Shown here in pieces: positions 23,295 to 32,892 of a stretch of 45,417 nt of DNA; the first letter of the stretch is position 1; the number at the start of each line of letters is the position of its first letter. The notes beneath the pieces are model-generated. The model searched no databases, had not been told where the DNA came from, and was given only the letters and a program-made list of their open reading frames with translations. The DNA is from Pseudomonadota bacterium. Lineage in GTDB: Bacteria; Pseudomonadota; Gammaproteobacteria; Steroidobacterales; MnTg04. A program made the translations under genes and the position numbers. Location of the stretch: assembly GCA_022572885.1 (NCBI GenBank), contig JACZVC010000024.1, positions 1 to 45,417 on the forward strand. The letters are read 5' to 3'.

Positions 23295-24211
23295 TGTTTC
23301 TGCCGGCTCCTCGGGTCCAGCCAGGCATAGAGGAGATCGACCAGCAAGTTCATCATGATGATCAGCGCGCCGTAGAAAATCACCACGCCCATGACCAGCG
23401 TGTAGTCGCGGTTCAGGGCGCCGGTTACGAAATACCGGCCGAGACCCGGTATCTGGAAAATCTGTTCGATGACCACCGACCCGGTCAGCAAGGCCGCCGT
23501 CGCCGGACCCAGGTAGGAAATTACCGGCAGCAGGGTCGGTTTCATCGCGTGCCGCCAGACCGCCTGGCTGCGCGACAATCCCTTCGCTCTCGCGGTACGC
23601 AGGAAATCGCTGCCCAGGACATCGAGCAGGCTCGCCCGGGTCAGCCGTGCAATGTAGGCAGCCTGCGGCAGAGCCAGCGTAAACGCGGGCAGCACGACGC
23701 TCCCCAGGCCGTGCCAGCCGCCGGCTGGCAGCCATTGCAGGTGTACTGCAAACAGCAAAACCAATAACGGGGCGAGCACGAAATTGGGTATGGATATTCC
23801 GCTCATGGCGATTGTCATCAGCGCATGATCGCGAAAGCTGTTGCGACGCAACGCGGCGAGTACGCCGGCCGTTATCCCTCCCAGCAACGCCAGCAACAAC
23901 GCCGTCATCCCGAGCGTGAACGAGACCGGAAAACTCTCCGCAATCAGCTCACTGACATCGCGGTCGCGATAATGGTAAGAGGGGCCGAAATCACCGCTGA
24001 CGACGCCTTTTAGATAACGGCCAAACTGTTGCAGCAGCGGCTCATCGAGATGGTAGCTGCGTTCGATATTGGCCCGGATATCCGGCGGCAGGTTTCTTTC
24101 GCTGTCGAACGGCCCGCCCGGCGCAATACGAATCAGGAAAAACGTTGCCGCCACCACCAGTAACAATGTGGGAACAGCGGACAGCAGCCTTTTCAGCGTA
24201 AACGCGAGCAC
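23291..24211 (-). CDS. oppB: Oligopeptide ABC transporter permease (OppB type)
   Basis: A 306-residue permease beginning VLAFTLKRLLSAVPTLLLV. It has the FLRTARAKGLSRSQAVWRH EAA loop and a C-terminal SVVIEQIFQIPGLGRYFVTG motif typical of OppB/DppB. The start is GTG at 24211, four nt after the binding-protein stop. The tight packing of all five genes indicates one transcript. Confidence 0.93.
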   Translation of the reverse strand: MLAFTLKRLLSAVPTLLLVVAATFFLIRIAPGGPFDSERNLPPDIRANIERSYHLDEPLLQQFGRYLKGVVSGDFGPSYHYRDRDVSELIAESFPVSFTLGMTALLLALLGGITAGVLAALRRNSFRDHALMTIAMSGISIPNFVLAPLLVLLFAVHLQWLPAGGWHGLGSVVLPAFTLALPQAAYIARLTRASLLDVLGSDFLRTARAKGLSRSQAVWRHAMKPTLLPVISYLGPATAALLTGSVVIEQIFQIPGLGRYFVTGALNRDYTLVMGVVIFYGALIIMMNLLVDLLYAWLDPRSRQKQ

Positions 24212-24215
24212 CGGC

Positions 24216-25847
24216 TCAATCCGCCCCGTCCGCGCCGGCCAGCGACAAGTCCTGACTGTAATGGATGTTCAGGCTGTTGTTTTGCCAGCCTTTGACCCGC
24301 GACGCAACCATGCGCTTGTTGACGTAAAAATAGATCGGCATCAATGGCTGGTCGTCCAGCATGATGGCCTCCGCCTGCCGCAGCAAAGCGCGCCGCTGAT
24401 CGGCATCCGGCGTCGCTGCGGCGCGCCCCAGCAAGTCGTCGTAATCGGGATTGGCATAGCCGACGAAATTTGCCGCCGCACCGGTGCGCATTATCTCAAG
24501 AAAGGTAAAGGCGTCATCGTAATCGGCGATCCAACTGCTGCGGAAAACATCGGCCTTCCCATTACGCATGTCCTGCAACAGGACCTGGAACTCCACGTTG
24601 AGCTGGCTGGCCTGCACGCCCAGGGTTTCGCGCCAGATGCTGGCGATTGCCACCGCGATGTTGCGATGAATATCGGCGCTGTTGTAGCGGATCTCGATCT
24701 TCAGCGGGTTGGCTGCGCTGAAACCGGCTGCGCGATACAGCCGCCGCGCCTCCGTCAGTCTTCGCGTCATCGTCCAGCCGGCCCATTCGGGCTCGACCGC
24801 GGTGTAGTTGGCGACGCCCGGCGGCACCCAGCCGGTCGCCGGAATCTGACCGGCGGTCAGGATACTGCCCGCAAGCAGCTTGCGATCGACGACCATGGAC
24901 AGCGCGCGGCGCAGCCCGCGCTGTCCCGCAAACGGCGCACGCCGCAGATTGAAGCCGTAATAATAAGTCGTCAGTTGCGGCGAAACCTTGAGTTGGTCCG
25001 GATAGTTTTTCGCGGCCAGCGCGAACTGGTTATTGGGCACTGTATAAGTAATATCGAGTTCGCCGGCGCGAAACCGGGCCAGCTCCGCGTTCTGATTGGC
25101 GATCTGGTGGTACACGACCTTCGCGATAGCGGTATTTTCAGCGTCCCAGTAATGCCGGTTTTTTTCCATCGAGTAATGCGAACCAATCACGGCCTCGGCA
25201 AGAACATACGCACCGTTGGAAACAAGATTTCCCGGCCGGGTAAATCCTCGGCCATGCCTGCCCAGCGATGACCGGTGTACCGGGAAATTTGCCGGGTGCG
25301 TCAGCACCCCCGGCAGATAGGGGGTCGGGGCCCGGAGGCGTATTTCCAGCGTGTGCTCATCGAGCGCGATAACCCCAAGATCGGCGGCGGGTCTGTCACC
25401 GGCAATAATTTCCGACGCGTTGATGACCGGGCTTAAAAAGAATGCGAACGCGGCCGCGGTCTCCGGGTCAACCAGTCGGCGCATGGAAAAAACATAGTCG
25501 TGGGCGCTCAGTGGATCGCCGTTCGACCAGCGTGCTGCGGGCCTGAGATGGAATGTGTAGGTCCTGCCATCGGCGGATACATCCCAGCTCGCCGCGGCAC
25601 CGGCAATCACCTTGCCATCCGGGCCCAGCCGGGTCAGCCCTTCGAAAAGGTCCCTCAGTATCGCCCCGGACGAATCGCTGCGGGCAATTTGCGGGTCCAG
25701 GGATTCCGGCTCGGGGCCGTTGCCCCGGTGCAACACGGCCGCCGCGTCCACGTCGCCAGCGCCCTCGTCCGGCGCAGAGTCATCGACTAGCCGCCAACCC
25801 ATCCAGAGCAGCACCAGCAGGCCGAGCAAAATTATGATTCTTCGCAT
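24216..25847 (-). CDS. oppA: Oligopeptide ABC transporter substrate-binding protein (OppA type)
   Basis: A 543-residue family 5 extracellular solute-binding protein. Recognisable parts are GPEPESLDPQIARSDSSGA, then ILRDLFEGLTRLGPDGKVIAGAA, DGRTYTFHLRPAARWSNGDP and a late RAALRQAEAIMLDDQPLMPIY-like segment. The N-terminus has a hydrophobic segment (IIILLGLLVLLWMGW) without a lipobox Cys, so it is either a signal anchor or a poorly cleaved signal. It starts 49 nt after mnmG and may read through from it. Confidence 0.9.
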   Translation of the reverse strand: MRRIIILLGLLVLLWMGWRLVDDSAPDEGAGDVDAAAVLHRGNGPEPESLDPQIARSDSSGAILRDLFEGLTRLGPDGKVIAGAAASWDVSADGRTYTFHLRPAARWSNGDPLSAHDYVFSMRRLVDPETAAAFAFFLSPVINASEIIAGDRPAADLGVIALDEHTLEIRLRAPTPYLPGVLTHPANFPVHRSSLGRHGRGFTRPGNLVSNGAYVLAEAVIGSHYSMEKNRHYWDAENTAIAKVVYHQIANQNAELARFRAGELDITYTVPNNQFALAAKNYPDQLKVSPQLTTYYYGFNLRRAPFAGQRGLRRALSMVVDRKLLAGSILTAGQIPATGWVPPGVANYTAVEPEWAGWTMTRRLTEARRLYRAAGFSAANPLKIEIRYNSADIHRNIAVAIASIWRETLGVQASQLNVEFQVLLQDMRNGKADVFRSSWIADYDDAFTFLEIMRTGAAANFVGYANPDYDDLLGRAAATPDADQRRALLRQAEAIMLDDQPLMPIYFYVNKRMVASRVKGWQNNSLNIHYSQDLSLAGADGAD

Positions 25848-25896
25848 GTCCGTGTCCGTCCGATGGGCACGGTGGAAGTATATCGCCGGCGCGGGA

Positions 25897-27795
25897 TTAA
25901 GCCGAGCGCTGGTATTCGCGCTTCTTCAGATGAACCAGCAACAATGACAGGGCCGCTGGGGTGACCCCGGAAATCCTCGCCGCCTGCCCGATCGTAGGCG
26001 GTCTGGCCGCGGTCAGCTTTTGGGTGACTTCCGCAGACAAACCGCTGACTGTCCGGTAATCCAGATCGCCGGGCAAAACGGCATTCGCCTTCCGCTTCAA
26101 TCGCCTTATTTCCGCCTCCTGGCGCTCGATGTAGCCCGAATAGCTGGCCTGGATCGCTACCTGGTCCCGAACCTGGCTCCACAACCACGGGTCTTCATGC
26201 CCAGGCTCGCCGACCACCTCAATCCGTGCCAGGTGATGATAAGCAACCTGGGGCCGGCGCAGCAGATCCAGCGCCTTGATGTCGCGGCCGGGGACTCCGC
26301 CAATCTCCTCGGCAAGACCGGGCGGGATATCGCCGGGCTGAATGACTATTTTCGCCAGGCGTGCCTGCTCGGTTTCTATGGCCTGGCTTTTTCTCTCAAA
26401 AACCTGCCAGCGCCGATCATCGACCACACCGAGCCTGCGCCCCGCCGGTGTCAGACGAAGATCGGCATTGTCCTCGCGCAACAACAACCGGTGTTCGGCG
26501 CGGCTGGTAAACATGCGGTATGGCTCGCTGGTTCCGCGGCTGATCAGGTCGTCCACCAGGACCCCGATATAGGCTTCGTGCCGCTGCGGACACCAAGCCG
26601 GCTCACCGCGTATTTTCAGCACCGCATTGATGCCGGCGAGGATGCCCTGGGCCGCGGCTTCTTCGTAGCCGGTCGTGCCATTGATCTGGCCGGCGAAAAA
26701 CAGGCCGGCTATGAATTTTGTCTCTAGACTGCTGCGCAGGTCGCGCGGGTCAAAATAATCGTACTCGATGGCATAACCGGGTCGCGTGACGTGCACATTC
26801 TCAAAACCACGAATGCTGCGAAGAAACGACAGTTGCACATCGAACGGCAGGCTGGTCGAGATACCATTCGGGTAAACCTCGTGCGTGTTCAGGCCTTCCG
26901 GCTCGATAAAAATCTGGTGCGAAGCCTTGTCGGCAAAACGGACGATCTTGTCCTCGATGGAAGGACAATAACGGGGACCTACCCCGTCGATTGCGCCGGT
27001 GTACATCGGCGAACGATGCAAGGCCTGGCGAATGATGTCGTGGGTTTGCTCGTTGGTGCCGGTTATGTGACAACTTACCTGCCGCGGGTGTTCTTCCCGC
27101 CGGCCCAGGAACGAAAACACCGGCGCCGGATCGTCGCCAGGCTGCTCCGCCAGCTCGCGATAATCGATGCTGCGGCCATCGAGCCGCGGCGGCGTACCGG
27201 TCTTCAGGCGTCCGACCCGGAACGGCAGCTCCCGCAACCGCGCGGCCAACCGGCAGGCGGACGGATCGCCGGCCCTGCCCCCCCGATGCTGCCTCTCGCC
27301 CACGTGGATCAGGCCGCCGAGGAAAGTGCCGACCGTCAGCACCACCGCCTGGGCCGCAAAACTCAAACCCATCCCGGTCACCACGCCGGTTATCCGTTCG
27401 TTTTCCACGATCAGGTCGTCGACCGTCTGCTGAAACAGGCTCAACCCGGGTTGGTTTTCGACGATCGAACGGATGGCCTGCCGGTAAAGCACACGATCCG
27501 CCTGCGCACGCGTCGCCCGTACCGCCGGGCCCTTGCTGGCATTCAGCGTGCGAAACTGGATGCCGGCGAGATCGGCCGCCCGCGCCATCGCGCCGCCCAG
27601 TGCATCGACTTCTTTGGTCAGGTGTCCCTTGCCGATGCCGCCGATCGCAGGGTTGCAGCTCATCTGACCGACGGTCTCGATGTTCTGCGTCAAAAGTAAG
27701 GTGCGCGCACCCATACGCGCGGCAGCCAGCGCTGCCTCGGTACCGGCGTGACCGCCGCCGACGACAATGACGTCGTATTGTTCCGGGTGCTTCAT
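25897..27795 (-). CDS. mnmG: tRNA uridine-5-carboxymethylaminomethyl modification enzyme MnmG (GidA)
   Basis: A 632-residue protein (E. coli 629). [21 protein letters not shown] binds [32 protein letters not shown] and [15 protein letters not shown] are conserved signatures. With MnmE it builds the cmnm5 group on wobble U34 of several tRNAs. ATG 27795 ([10 protein letters not shown]) is used, and the 19 codons upstream are not family-like. It normally precedes rsmG directly. Here the importer operon and eight other genes lie between. Confidence 0.97.
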   Translation of the reverse strand: MKHPEQYDVIVVGGGHAGTEAALAAARMGARTLLLTQNIETVGQMSCNPAIGGIGKGHLTKEVDALGGAMARAADLAGIQFRTLNASKGPAVRATRAQADRVLYRQAIRSIVENQPGLSLFQQTVDDLIVENERITGVVTGMGLSFAAQAVVLTVGTFLGGLIHVGERQHRGGRAGDPSACRLAARLRELPFRVGRLKTGTPPRLDGRSIDYRELAEQPGDDPAPVFSFLGRREEHPRQVSCHITGTNEQTHDIIRQALHRSPMYTGAIDGVGPRYCPSIEDKIVRFADKASHQIFIEPEGLNTHEVYPNGISTSLPFDVQLSFLRSIRGFENVHVTRPGYAIEYDYFDPRDLRSSLETKFIAGLFFAGQINGTTGYEEAAAQGILAGINAVLKIRGEPAWCPQRHEAYIGVLVDDLISRGTSEPYRMFTSRAEHRLLLREDNADLRLTPAGRRLGVVDDRRWQVFERKSQAIETEQARLAKIVIQPGDIPPGLAEEIGGVPGRDIKALDLLRRPQVAYHHLARIEVVGEPGHEDPWLWSQVRDQVAIQASYSGYIERQEAEIRRLKRKANAVLPGDLDYRTVSGLSAEVTQKLTAARPPTIGQAARISGVTPAALSLLLVHLKKREYQRSA

Positions 27796-27953
27796 CAAAC
27801 GACAAAAGTCATGTGTGGGTGGCGCATTGTAAGCGCCGAATCGTGCCCGCACCAGCGGAATGCTTTACACTGGTACCGATGCCTGTTTCCCAATCGGCCG
27901 TCAGCAGGGCCTTTTTTTTATGCCCCCCGATTCACGCCGCTGTCAAAGTCCGG

Positions 27954-29453
27954 GTGAACCGGCTGGTGGGCGGCCTGCTGGCAAGCCTTCTTTTCATTGC
28001 GCCGGTTTCTTCGACGTTCGCCGAAAGCGACCTGCCGGCCGATGCGCCGCCGATCTCATCGATCGATGAACTACAGGATTGCAATCTCTACGCGGCATCG
28101 GGCCTGCGGCGCGTCGCGGCGCGCTGCGGCTGGTTCGAGGTAGCCGAGAACCGCGATGACGCAGACAGCAGAAAAATTCGTCTGCACATTGCACTGGTAC
28201 CTGCGGTTGATGAAACAGCCCGTGGCTCGCCGCTGGCTTTGCTGGCCGGTGGCCCGGGCCAGTCGGCACAAGACGTTTACACCAGCGTCACGCCGGCGCT
28301 TGCGCGCGTGCGCAACAAGCACCCGATCTTGCTGGTCGATCAGCGCGGCACCGGCAGGTCCAACCGGCTGAGCTGTGAGCAACAGGAAGAACTCGAGGAC
28401 CAAGAGTGGAGCGTGGAGTTGATGCGCAGGGTTGTCAGCGAGTGTCTGGAAACCCTGGCTAGCGATACTCGTTTCTACACGACCACCGTCGCTGTTCGCG
28501 ATCTGGACGAGGTGAGGCAGATGCTCGGTTTCGAACAACTGAACCTGCTGGGCGGTTCGTATGGTACGCGGGTAGCGCTGCATTATCTTCGTCGCTATCC
28601 GCGGGCGACGCGGGCCGTCATTATCGATGGCGTGGTGCCGGCCGATCTGACGCTGGGCCCCGGCATCGCGATCGATGCGCAAAACGCTCTCGATATGGCG
28701 TTTGCCCGTTGTGCGGCGGACGATGCCTGCCACGAGGCTTTTCCCGATCCGGCGGCCGATGTCAAATTGCTGCTGGAGCAACTGGCGGCGAATCCTGTTT
28801 CTTTGATTTTGCCGGATCCGCTGACCGGCGAGATGCTCGATAAGCGCCTCGATAAGAATCAGTTTATGGGTGCACTGCGGATGCTCACCTACTCCCCGGA
28901 AACGGTTGCCCTCATACCTTTGCTGCTCAGGGAAGCAGCCACCGGAAATCCTGCTCCCTTGCTGGCGCAATCGCTGATGATCGCCAGCGACATAGGCGAA
29001 ATGATGGCGATGGGTATGCACAATGCGGTGGTCTGCACGGAGGACGTGCCGTTTTTTAAGGATCCGGACAGCTATAAGCCGGAACTCAAAGAGACTTTCA
29101 TGGGCACGATAATGCTCGATGGCATGATCGCCATTTGCGATGTCTGGCCCGCCGGCATAATCGATGACGATTTCAAGACTCCGGTGGTCAGCGATGTACC
29201 TGTCCTGCTGTTGTCGGGCGAAGCGGACCCGGTGACTCCGCCGGTCTATGCCGAGCAGGCCGAGGCAACGCTGAGCAATTCACATCACGTGGTGCTGAGT
29301 GGGCAAGGCCACGGCCAGATCAGTACCGGTTGCATACCGAAGTTATTGGGCGAGTTTATCGCCGATCCCGATCCGCTGGCGCTGGACGATTCCTGTAAGA
29401 AAAACACCAAACCGACTGGCTTTTTCCTCGATTTCAACGGGCCATCGCCATGA
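27954..29453 (+). CDS. Secreted alpha/beta hydrolase (S33 tripeptidyl-aminopeptidase type)
   Basis: About 499 residues from GTG 27954, giving signal peptide VNRLVGGLLASLLFIAPVSS; starts at 27879 and 27813 are possible but give a less signal-like N-terminus. LLAGGPGQSA and LLVDQRGTGRSNRL form the oxyanion region. LLGGSYGTRVALHYL holds the nucleophile Ser, LLSGEADPVTPPVY the Asp and GQGHGQIS the His. The layout, including a TAP-like C-terminal domain, is that of S33 proline/tripeptidyl aminopeptidases, though lipase or esterase activity is possible. Its TGA overlaps the ATG of the ABC ATPase gene (ATGA), so it is translationally coupled to an exporter. Confidence 0.85.
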   Translation: MNRLVGGLLASLLFIAPVSSTFAESDLPADAPPISSIDELQDCNLYAASGLRRVAARCGWFEVAENRDDADSRKIRLHIALVPAVDETARGSPLALLAGGPGQSAQDVYTSVTPALARVRNKHPILLVDQRGTGRSNRLSCEQQEELEDQEWSVELMRRVVSECLETLASDTRFYTTTVAVRDLDEVRQMLGFEQLNLLGGSYGTRVALHYLRRYPRATRAVIIDGVVPADLTLGPGIAIDAQNALDMAFARCAADDACHEAFPDPAADVKLLLEQLAANPVSLILPDPLTGEMLDKRLDKNQFMGALRMLTYSPETVALIPLLLREAATGNPAPLLAQSLMIASDIGEMMAMGMHNAVVCTEDVPFFKDPDSYKPELKETFMGTIMLDGMIAICDVWPAGIIDDDFKTPVVSDVPVLLLSGEADPVTPPVYAEQAEATLSNSHHVVLSGQGHGQISTGCIPKLLGEFIADPDPLALDDSCKKNTKPTGFFLDFNGPSP

Positions 29454-30178
29454 TACGCGCACAAGGACTGAGCAAATCTTTTGGCAATATTCAGGCTGTG
29501 GACAACATATCCTTCACCGCCGAAGACGGCAAAATCACGGCGCTGCTTGGACCCAACGGCGCGGGCAAATCAACCACCCTGCGCATGCTTTACACGGTCC
29601 TGAAACCCGATGCCGGCCAGGCGCTGATCGATGGCGCCGACAACCAGGACGATTTGCTGGCGGCCCGCCGCAAGGTCGGCGTTTTGCCGCATAGCGCCGG
29701 GCTGTACCCGCACCTGACTGCGTTGGAAAACATCCGCTACTACGGCCGTCTTAGCGGTTTGCAAAAGACCGAGCTTGAACAGAGCGTGTCCGAATTGACC
29801 GCTGTTCTGGACCTGGGGCCGATCGCGGATCGGCACGCCAAGGGTTTTTCCCAGGGCGAACGAACTAGAGTCGCACTGGCGCGCGCACTGGTACACCGGC
29901 CAAAAAACCTGCTGCTCGATGAGCCGACCAATGGCCTGGATGTAATGGCGACACGATCCTTACGCAAATTGCTGCTGCAGCTGAAAGACCAGGGGCATTG
30001 CATCTTGCTGTCCAGCCATATCATGCAGGAGATCGCCGCACTGGCCGACCAGATTGTCATTATTGCGCATGGCCGGGTCGTCGCCGATGGAACCCCGGAG
30101 CAGATTCTTGCCAGAACCGGCGCCGATGACCTGGAGTCTGCATTTGTCGATCTCGTAGGGGCAGGGGACCCGGGATGA
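29450..30178 (+). CDS. ABC-2 exporter ATPase (NatA-like)
   Basis: A 242-residue ATPase with Walker A GPNGAGKSTTLRML at about 34-47, a Q-loop region GVLPHSAGLYPHLTALENI, a variant signature FSQGERTRVALARAL (LSGGQ becomes FSQGE) and Walker B NLLLDEPTNGLD. Its similarity is to NatA, the sodium-exporting ATPase, and related efflux systems. It overlaps the hydrolase upstream and the permease downstream by four nt each. The exported substrate cannot be told from sequence. Confidence 0.9.
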   Translation: MIRAQGLSKSFGNIQAVDNISFTAEDGKITALLGPNGAGKSTTLRMLYTVLKPDAGQALIDGADNQDDLLAARRKVGVLPHSAGLYPHLTALENIRYYGRLSGLQKTELEQSVSELTAVLDLGPIADRHAKGFSQGERTRVALARALVHRPKNLLLDEPTNGLDVMATRSLRKLLLQLKDQGHCILLSSHIMQEIAALADQIVIIAHGRVVADGTPEQILARTGADDLESAFVDLVGAGDPG

Positions 30179-31344
30179 AACTGCTGACGATCGTATGGGC
30201 CAAAGAGGTACTGGACAATCTGCGTGACCGGCGCACGCTGCTTTCCTCGCTGATATTCGGCCCGTTGTTTGGCCCGATACTTTTCGTATTCATGATGAAT
30301 TTCATGCTTGACGAAGCGACCTCCGATGTGGATGAGCTGCTTGAATTGCCGGTCAGTGGTCAGGAACACGCGCCCGAATTGATACGCTGGCTCGGTGGCA
30401 ACGGCGTCAATGTCGTGCCCGGTCCGGTAGACGCTCGCGAGGCGGTCAGCCGAGGCGATATGAGCGTCGTGCTGATCATCCCGGATTCGATCGGCGAACA
30501 GATGCGCGCAGGACAGCCTGCGCCGTTGCAACTGGTTGTCAACAATGCCAAAAGCCGCGACCGCGGCGATGTGCGCAAAGCAAGAAATTTGCTCCGTGCA
30601 TACCGAAACCAGCTCGCGGCATCGCGTTTGCGAGCCCGCGGAATCAATCCGCTAGTACTGTACCCCGTGGTAATCGATGAGGTCGATGTTTCCACGGCGG
30701 TAGGACGAGCGCTGGTTGTACTCGGCATGTTGACCTACTTCATATTGTTTTCGATGTTGATGGGCGGCATGTACCTGGCGATTGACACGACCGCCGGTGA
30801 ACGGGAGCGTGGCTCACTGGAGCCACTGCTGACGCTGCCGGTACCCACCGGCCAGCTGATTCTGGGCAAAGTCGCGGCAACCTGCACATTCATGCTGGTG
30901 GCATTGGCCGTCACCGTCACCGCGTTTTCCATCAGCCTCAATTTCCTCGACCTTCAGGCGCTCGACATGCAAGCCAACTTCGGTCCGGTTATCGCTTTGT
31001 CGGTGTTCGCGGTGATGCTGCCATTTACCTTGTTTGGCGCTGGCATGATGACGCTGGTCGCTTCGTTCACCCGAAGTTACAAGGAAGCCCAGACCTACCT
31101 GACGATCGTGTTACTGGTACCGACCTTGCCCATCATTTTTGCGGCGATTTTCTCGCTTGACCCCACCTTTGAGTTGATGGCCGTTCCCAGTCTCAGCCAG
31201 CACTTGCTGATCACCGCCATTATGAAAGGCGAAGCATTGCAGACGGAGTGGATATTGGTCTCAGCGGCAAGCACCTTGCTGGCCGGCGCACTTTTCATCT
31301 GGCTTGCCAGTTTCTTTTATCGCCGGGAGAGCATCCTCGGCTGA
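30175..31344 (+). CDS. ABC-2 type exporter permease (NatB-like)
   Basis: A 389-residue membrane protein with one N-terminal helix (IFGPLFGPILFVFMMNFML), a large extracytoplasmic domain of about 130 residues, and a C-terminal group of five to six helices containing GERERGSLEPLLTLPVPTGQ, the ABC-2 signature. The layout matches NatB. Its ATG overlaps the ATPase stop. A terminator follows at 31414-31436. It forms a three-gene unit with the hydrolase and ATPase. Confidence 0.9.
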   Translation: MKLLTIVWAKEVLDNLRDRRTLLSSLIFGPLFGPILFVFMMNFMLDEATSDVDELLELPVSGQEHAPELIRWLGGNGVNVVPGPVDAREAVSRGDMSVVLIIPDSIGEQMRAGQPAPLQLVVNNAKSRDRGDVRKARNLLRAYRNQLAASRLRARGINPLVLYPVVIDEVDVSTAVGRALVVLGMLTYFILFSMLMGGMYLAIDTTAGERERGSLEPLLTLPVPTGQLILGKVAATCTFMLVALAVTVTAFSISLNFLDLQALDMQANFGPVIALSVFAVMLPFTLFGAGMMTLVASFTRSYKEAQTYLTIVLLVPTLPIIFAAIFSLDPTFELMAVPSLSQHLLITAIMKGEALQTEWILVSAASTLLAGALFIWLASFFYRRESILG

Positions 31345-31413
31345 GCAATTCTGGCCCAGGATTTATCGTTCGCGAGCACGGTATTGCGATCATCGGCAGG
31401 TCCCACACCCCGC

Positions 31414-31436
31414 AGGCCCTCTGATTGGGCCTTTTT
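31414..31436 (+). terminator. Rho-independent terminator after the hydrolase-exporter operon
   Basis: AGGCCC and GGGCCT form a six-pair stem around a seven-base loop and run into five T residues. It lies 70 nt after the permease stop. Confidence 0.75.
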
Positions 31437-31448
31437 GAAATAATTGAT

Positions 31449-31477
31449 TTGACATATTCCGCGCAGTTTTCATGAAT
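31449..31477 (+). promoter_or_regulatory. Possible promoter of the diguanylate cyclase gene
   Basis: A perfect TTGACA at 31449-31454 stands 17 nt from ATGAAT, which matches only half of the -10 consensus. It is well placed after the upstream terminator and about 75 nt before the gene, but the -10 is weak. Confidence 0.35.
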
Positions 31478-31550
31478 GCGACAGCCCTCACGCTTTGTAA
31501 AGCCGATTTCCCCGATGCTATGCGACATACACCAAGCCAAGGACTGGTAA

Positions 31551-32735
31551 GTGGATTTTTCACTGGTACCACAAAAAGATCAAAAACAGGCCTTGCGCCT
31601 CCGCCGATTCCGCATGGCGCTGATCTCGTATGTCCTGTGGGTCTCCCTTGGTCTCGGCGGGTACTTCAGCGGAACGCTGACGCTCGACCAGAATCTCCTG
31701 TTGTACCTGCTCGGTGGCATTGCGGTTTCCAATCTGTTGATTTTTGCCGTTTTGCGCTCCGGCCTCAACAAGCGTTTCAGCGATCCATCGTTAACACTTT
31801 TTCAATGCCTGGTTGCGATGTGCTGGATCCTGGCATTTATGTATATCTCACCGCCAGCCAGAGACGTAATGCTGATGATCTACGTCATGACCATGCTTTT
31901 CGGGATGTTGGCTTTGAGCCGCGGGGAACTCATGTTCCTCGCAGTCTTCGCGCTCGGCGGCTACGGCGCCTTACTGTTTTACGATAATGTCCTTCAAGCC
32001 AGCCAGGACATACTGGCTCGCGAAGCACTGCGATATTCTGTTTTGACCGTGATGATCTTGTGGAGCGCCTATTTTGGCAACTACGTCGGCAGCCTCAAGC
32101 AAAAGCTGCGCCGGCACAATCAGAACCTCAAGCGGGCCATCGAAACCGCCACCCATCAGGCGGAGCGCGACGAACTGACGCGGACCTATAATCGCCGTTT
32201 CATCATGGGCAGCCTGGACGAGGAAAAAATTCGTGCCGATCAAGAAAACCGAATTTTTTCGATCTGTATTTTCGACCTCGATCATTTCAAACGGGTCAAC
32301 GACAACTTCGGCCACATCGCTGGTGATCAGGTGCTTGCTGAGTTCACGATGCGGGCCGGCGGCATCCTGCGATCGATGGATCAGGTCCGCAGGCGTGGGC
32401 ATCCAATGGGCCGTTATGGTGGCGAGGAATTTATCGTGCTGCTTCCCGGCACCGGGCTGCCGGGAGCGATAAATTGTGCCGAGCGAATTCGCGAACTGAC
32501 CGAGAAGCGGACATTTGTCAACGATATCAAGGTAACCGTGTCTGTCGGCGTCGCCCAGTACCGGGCCGACGAGGAAATCAAGGAAACCATTCGCCGGGCC
32601 GACGAAGCCCTGTATCAGGCCAAAGCCCTTGGCCGCAACCAAGTTTGCGCGGAACCGCGGTTCGACGGGCCGCAGGGCCTGGATACACATTCCGAGACCG
32701 TACTCACCGGCCGGCAAAAGCGCCTATCGACCTGA
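31551..32735 (+). CDS. Membrane diguanylate cyclase (GGDEF domain)
   Basis: A 394-residue protein with an N-terminal domain of about six hydrophobic helices (residues about 20-180), a short linker coiled coil (KLRRHNQNLKRAIETATHQAERDELT) and a GGDEF domain. The active-site motif is GGEEF at 290-294. DELTRTYNRRFIM and FDLDHFKRVNDNFGH are normal GGDEF features. It should make cyclic di-GMP from GTP. An RxxD inhibitory-site-like motif (RSMD, 274-277) is present, but 12 residues separate it from GGEEF instead of the usual five. The start is GTG 31551, with AAGGA upstream. Confidence 0.92.
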   Translation: MDFSLVPQKDQKQALRLRRFRMALISYVLWVSLGLGGYFSGTLTLDQNLLLYLLGGIAVSNLLIFAVLRSGLNKRFSDPSLTLFQCLVAMCWILAFMYISPPARDVMLMIYVMTMLFGMLALSRGELMFLAVFALGGYGALLFYDNVLQASQDILAREALRYSVLTVMILWSAYFGNYVGSLKQKLRRHNQNLKRAIETATHQAERDELTRTYNRRFIMGSLDEEKIRADQENRIFSICIFDLDHFKRVNDNFGHIAGDQVLAEFTMRAGGILRSMDQVRRRGHPMGRYGGEEFIVLLPGTGLPGAINCAERIRELTEKRTFVNDIKVTVSVGVAQYRADEEIKETIRRADEALYQAKALGRNQVCAEPRFDGPQGLDTHSETVLTGRQKRLST

Positions 32736-32892
32736 GCGAAGCGTTTCGGCTACCCACTCCGCCGAGTCGCGCCTGCTGAGCTTTTCTGCCAATTCCTGAA
32801 TATCCGATTAACATGCACAGCGACGGATCAGTTACGCTGACCCCATCGCTAACCAATATCGCCAACCAGAAGGGGCAGCGAGACCGGCCACG

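Noticed and set aside
24069-25271. A 400-codon plus-strand frame antisense to the importer genes.
   Set aside because: oppA on the minus strand is a clear family 5 binding protein; the antisense frame has no domain pattern.
27890-27921. GGCC repeats followed by eight T residues before the hydrolase, as a terminator.
   Set aside because: The stem is only four pairs, and no plus-strand gene lies upstream for it to terminate.
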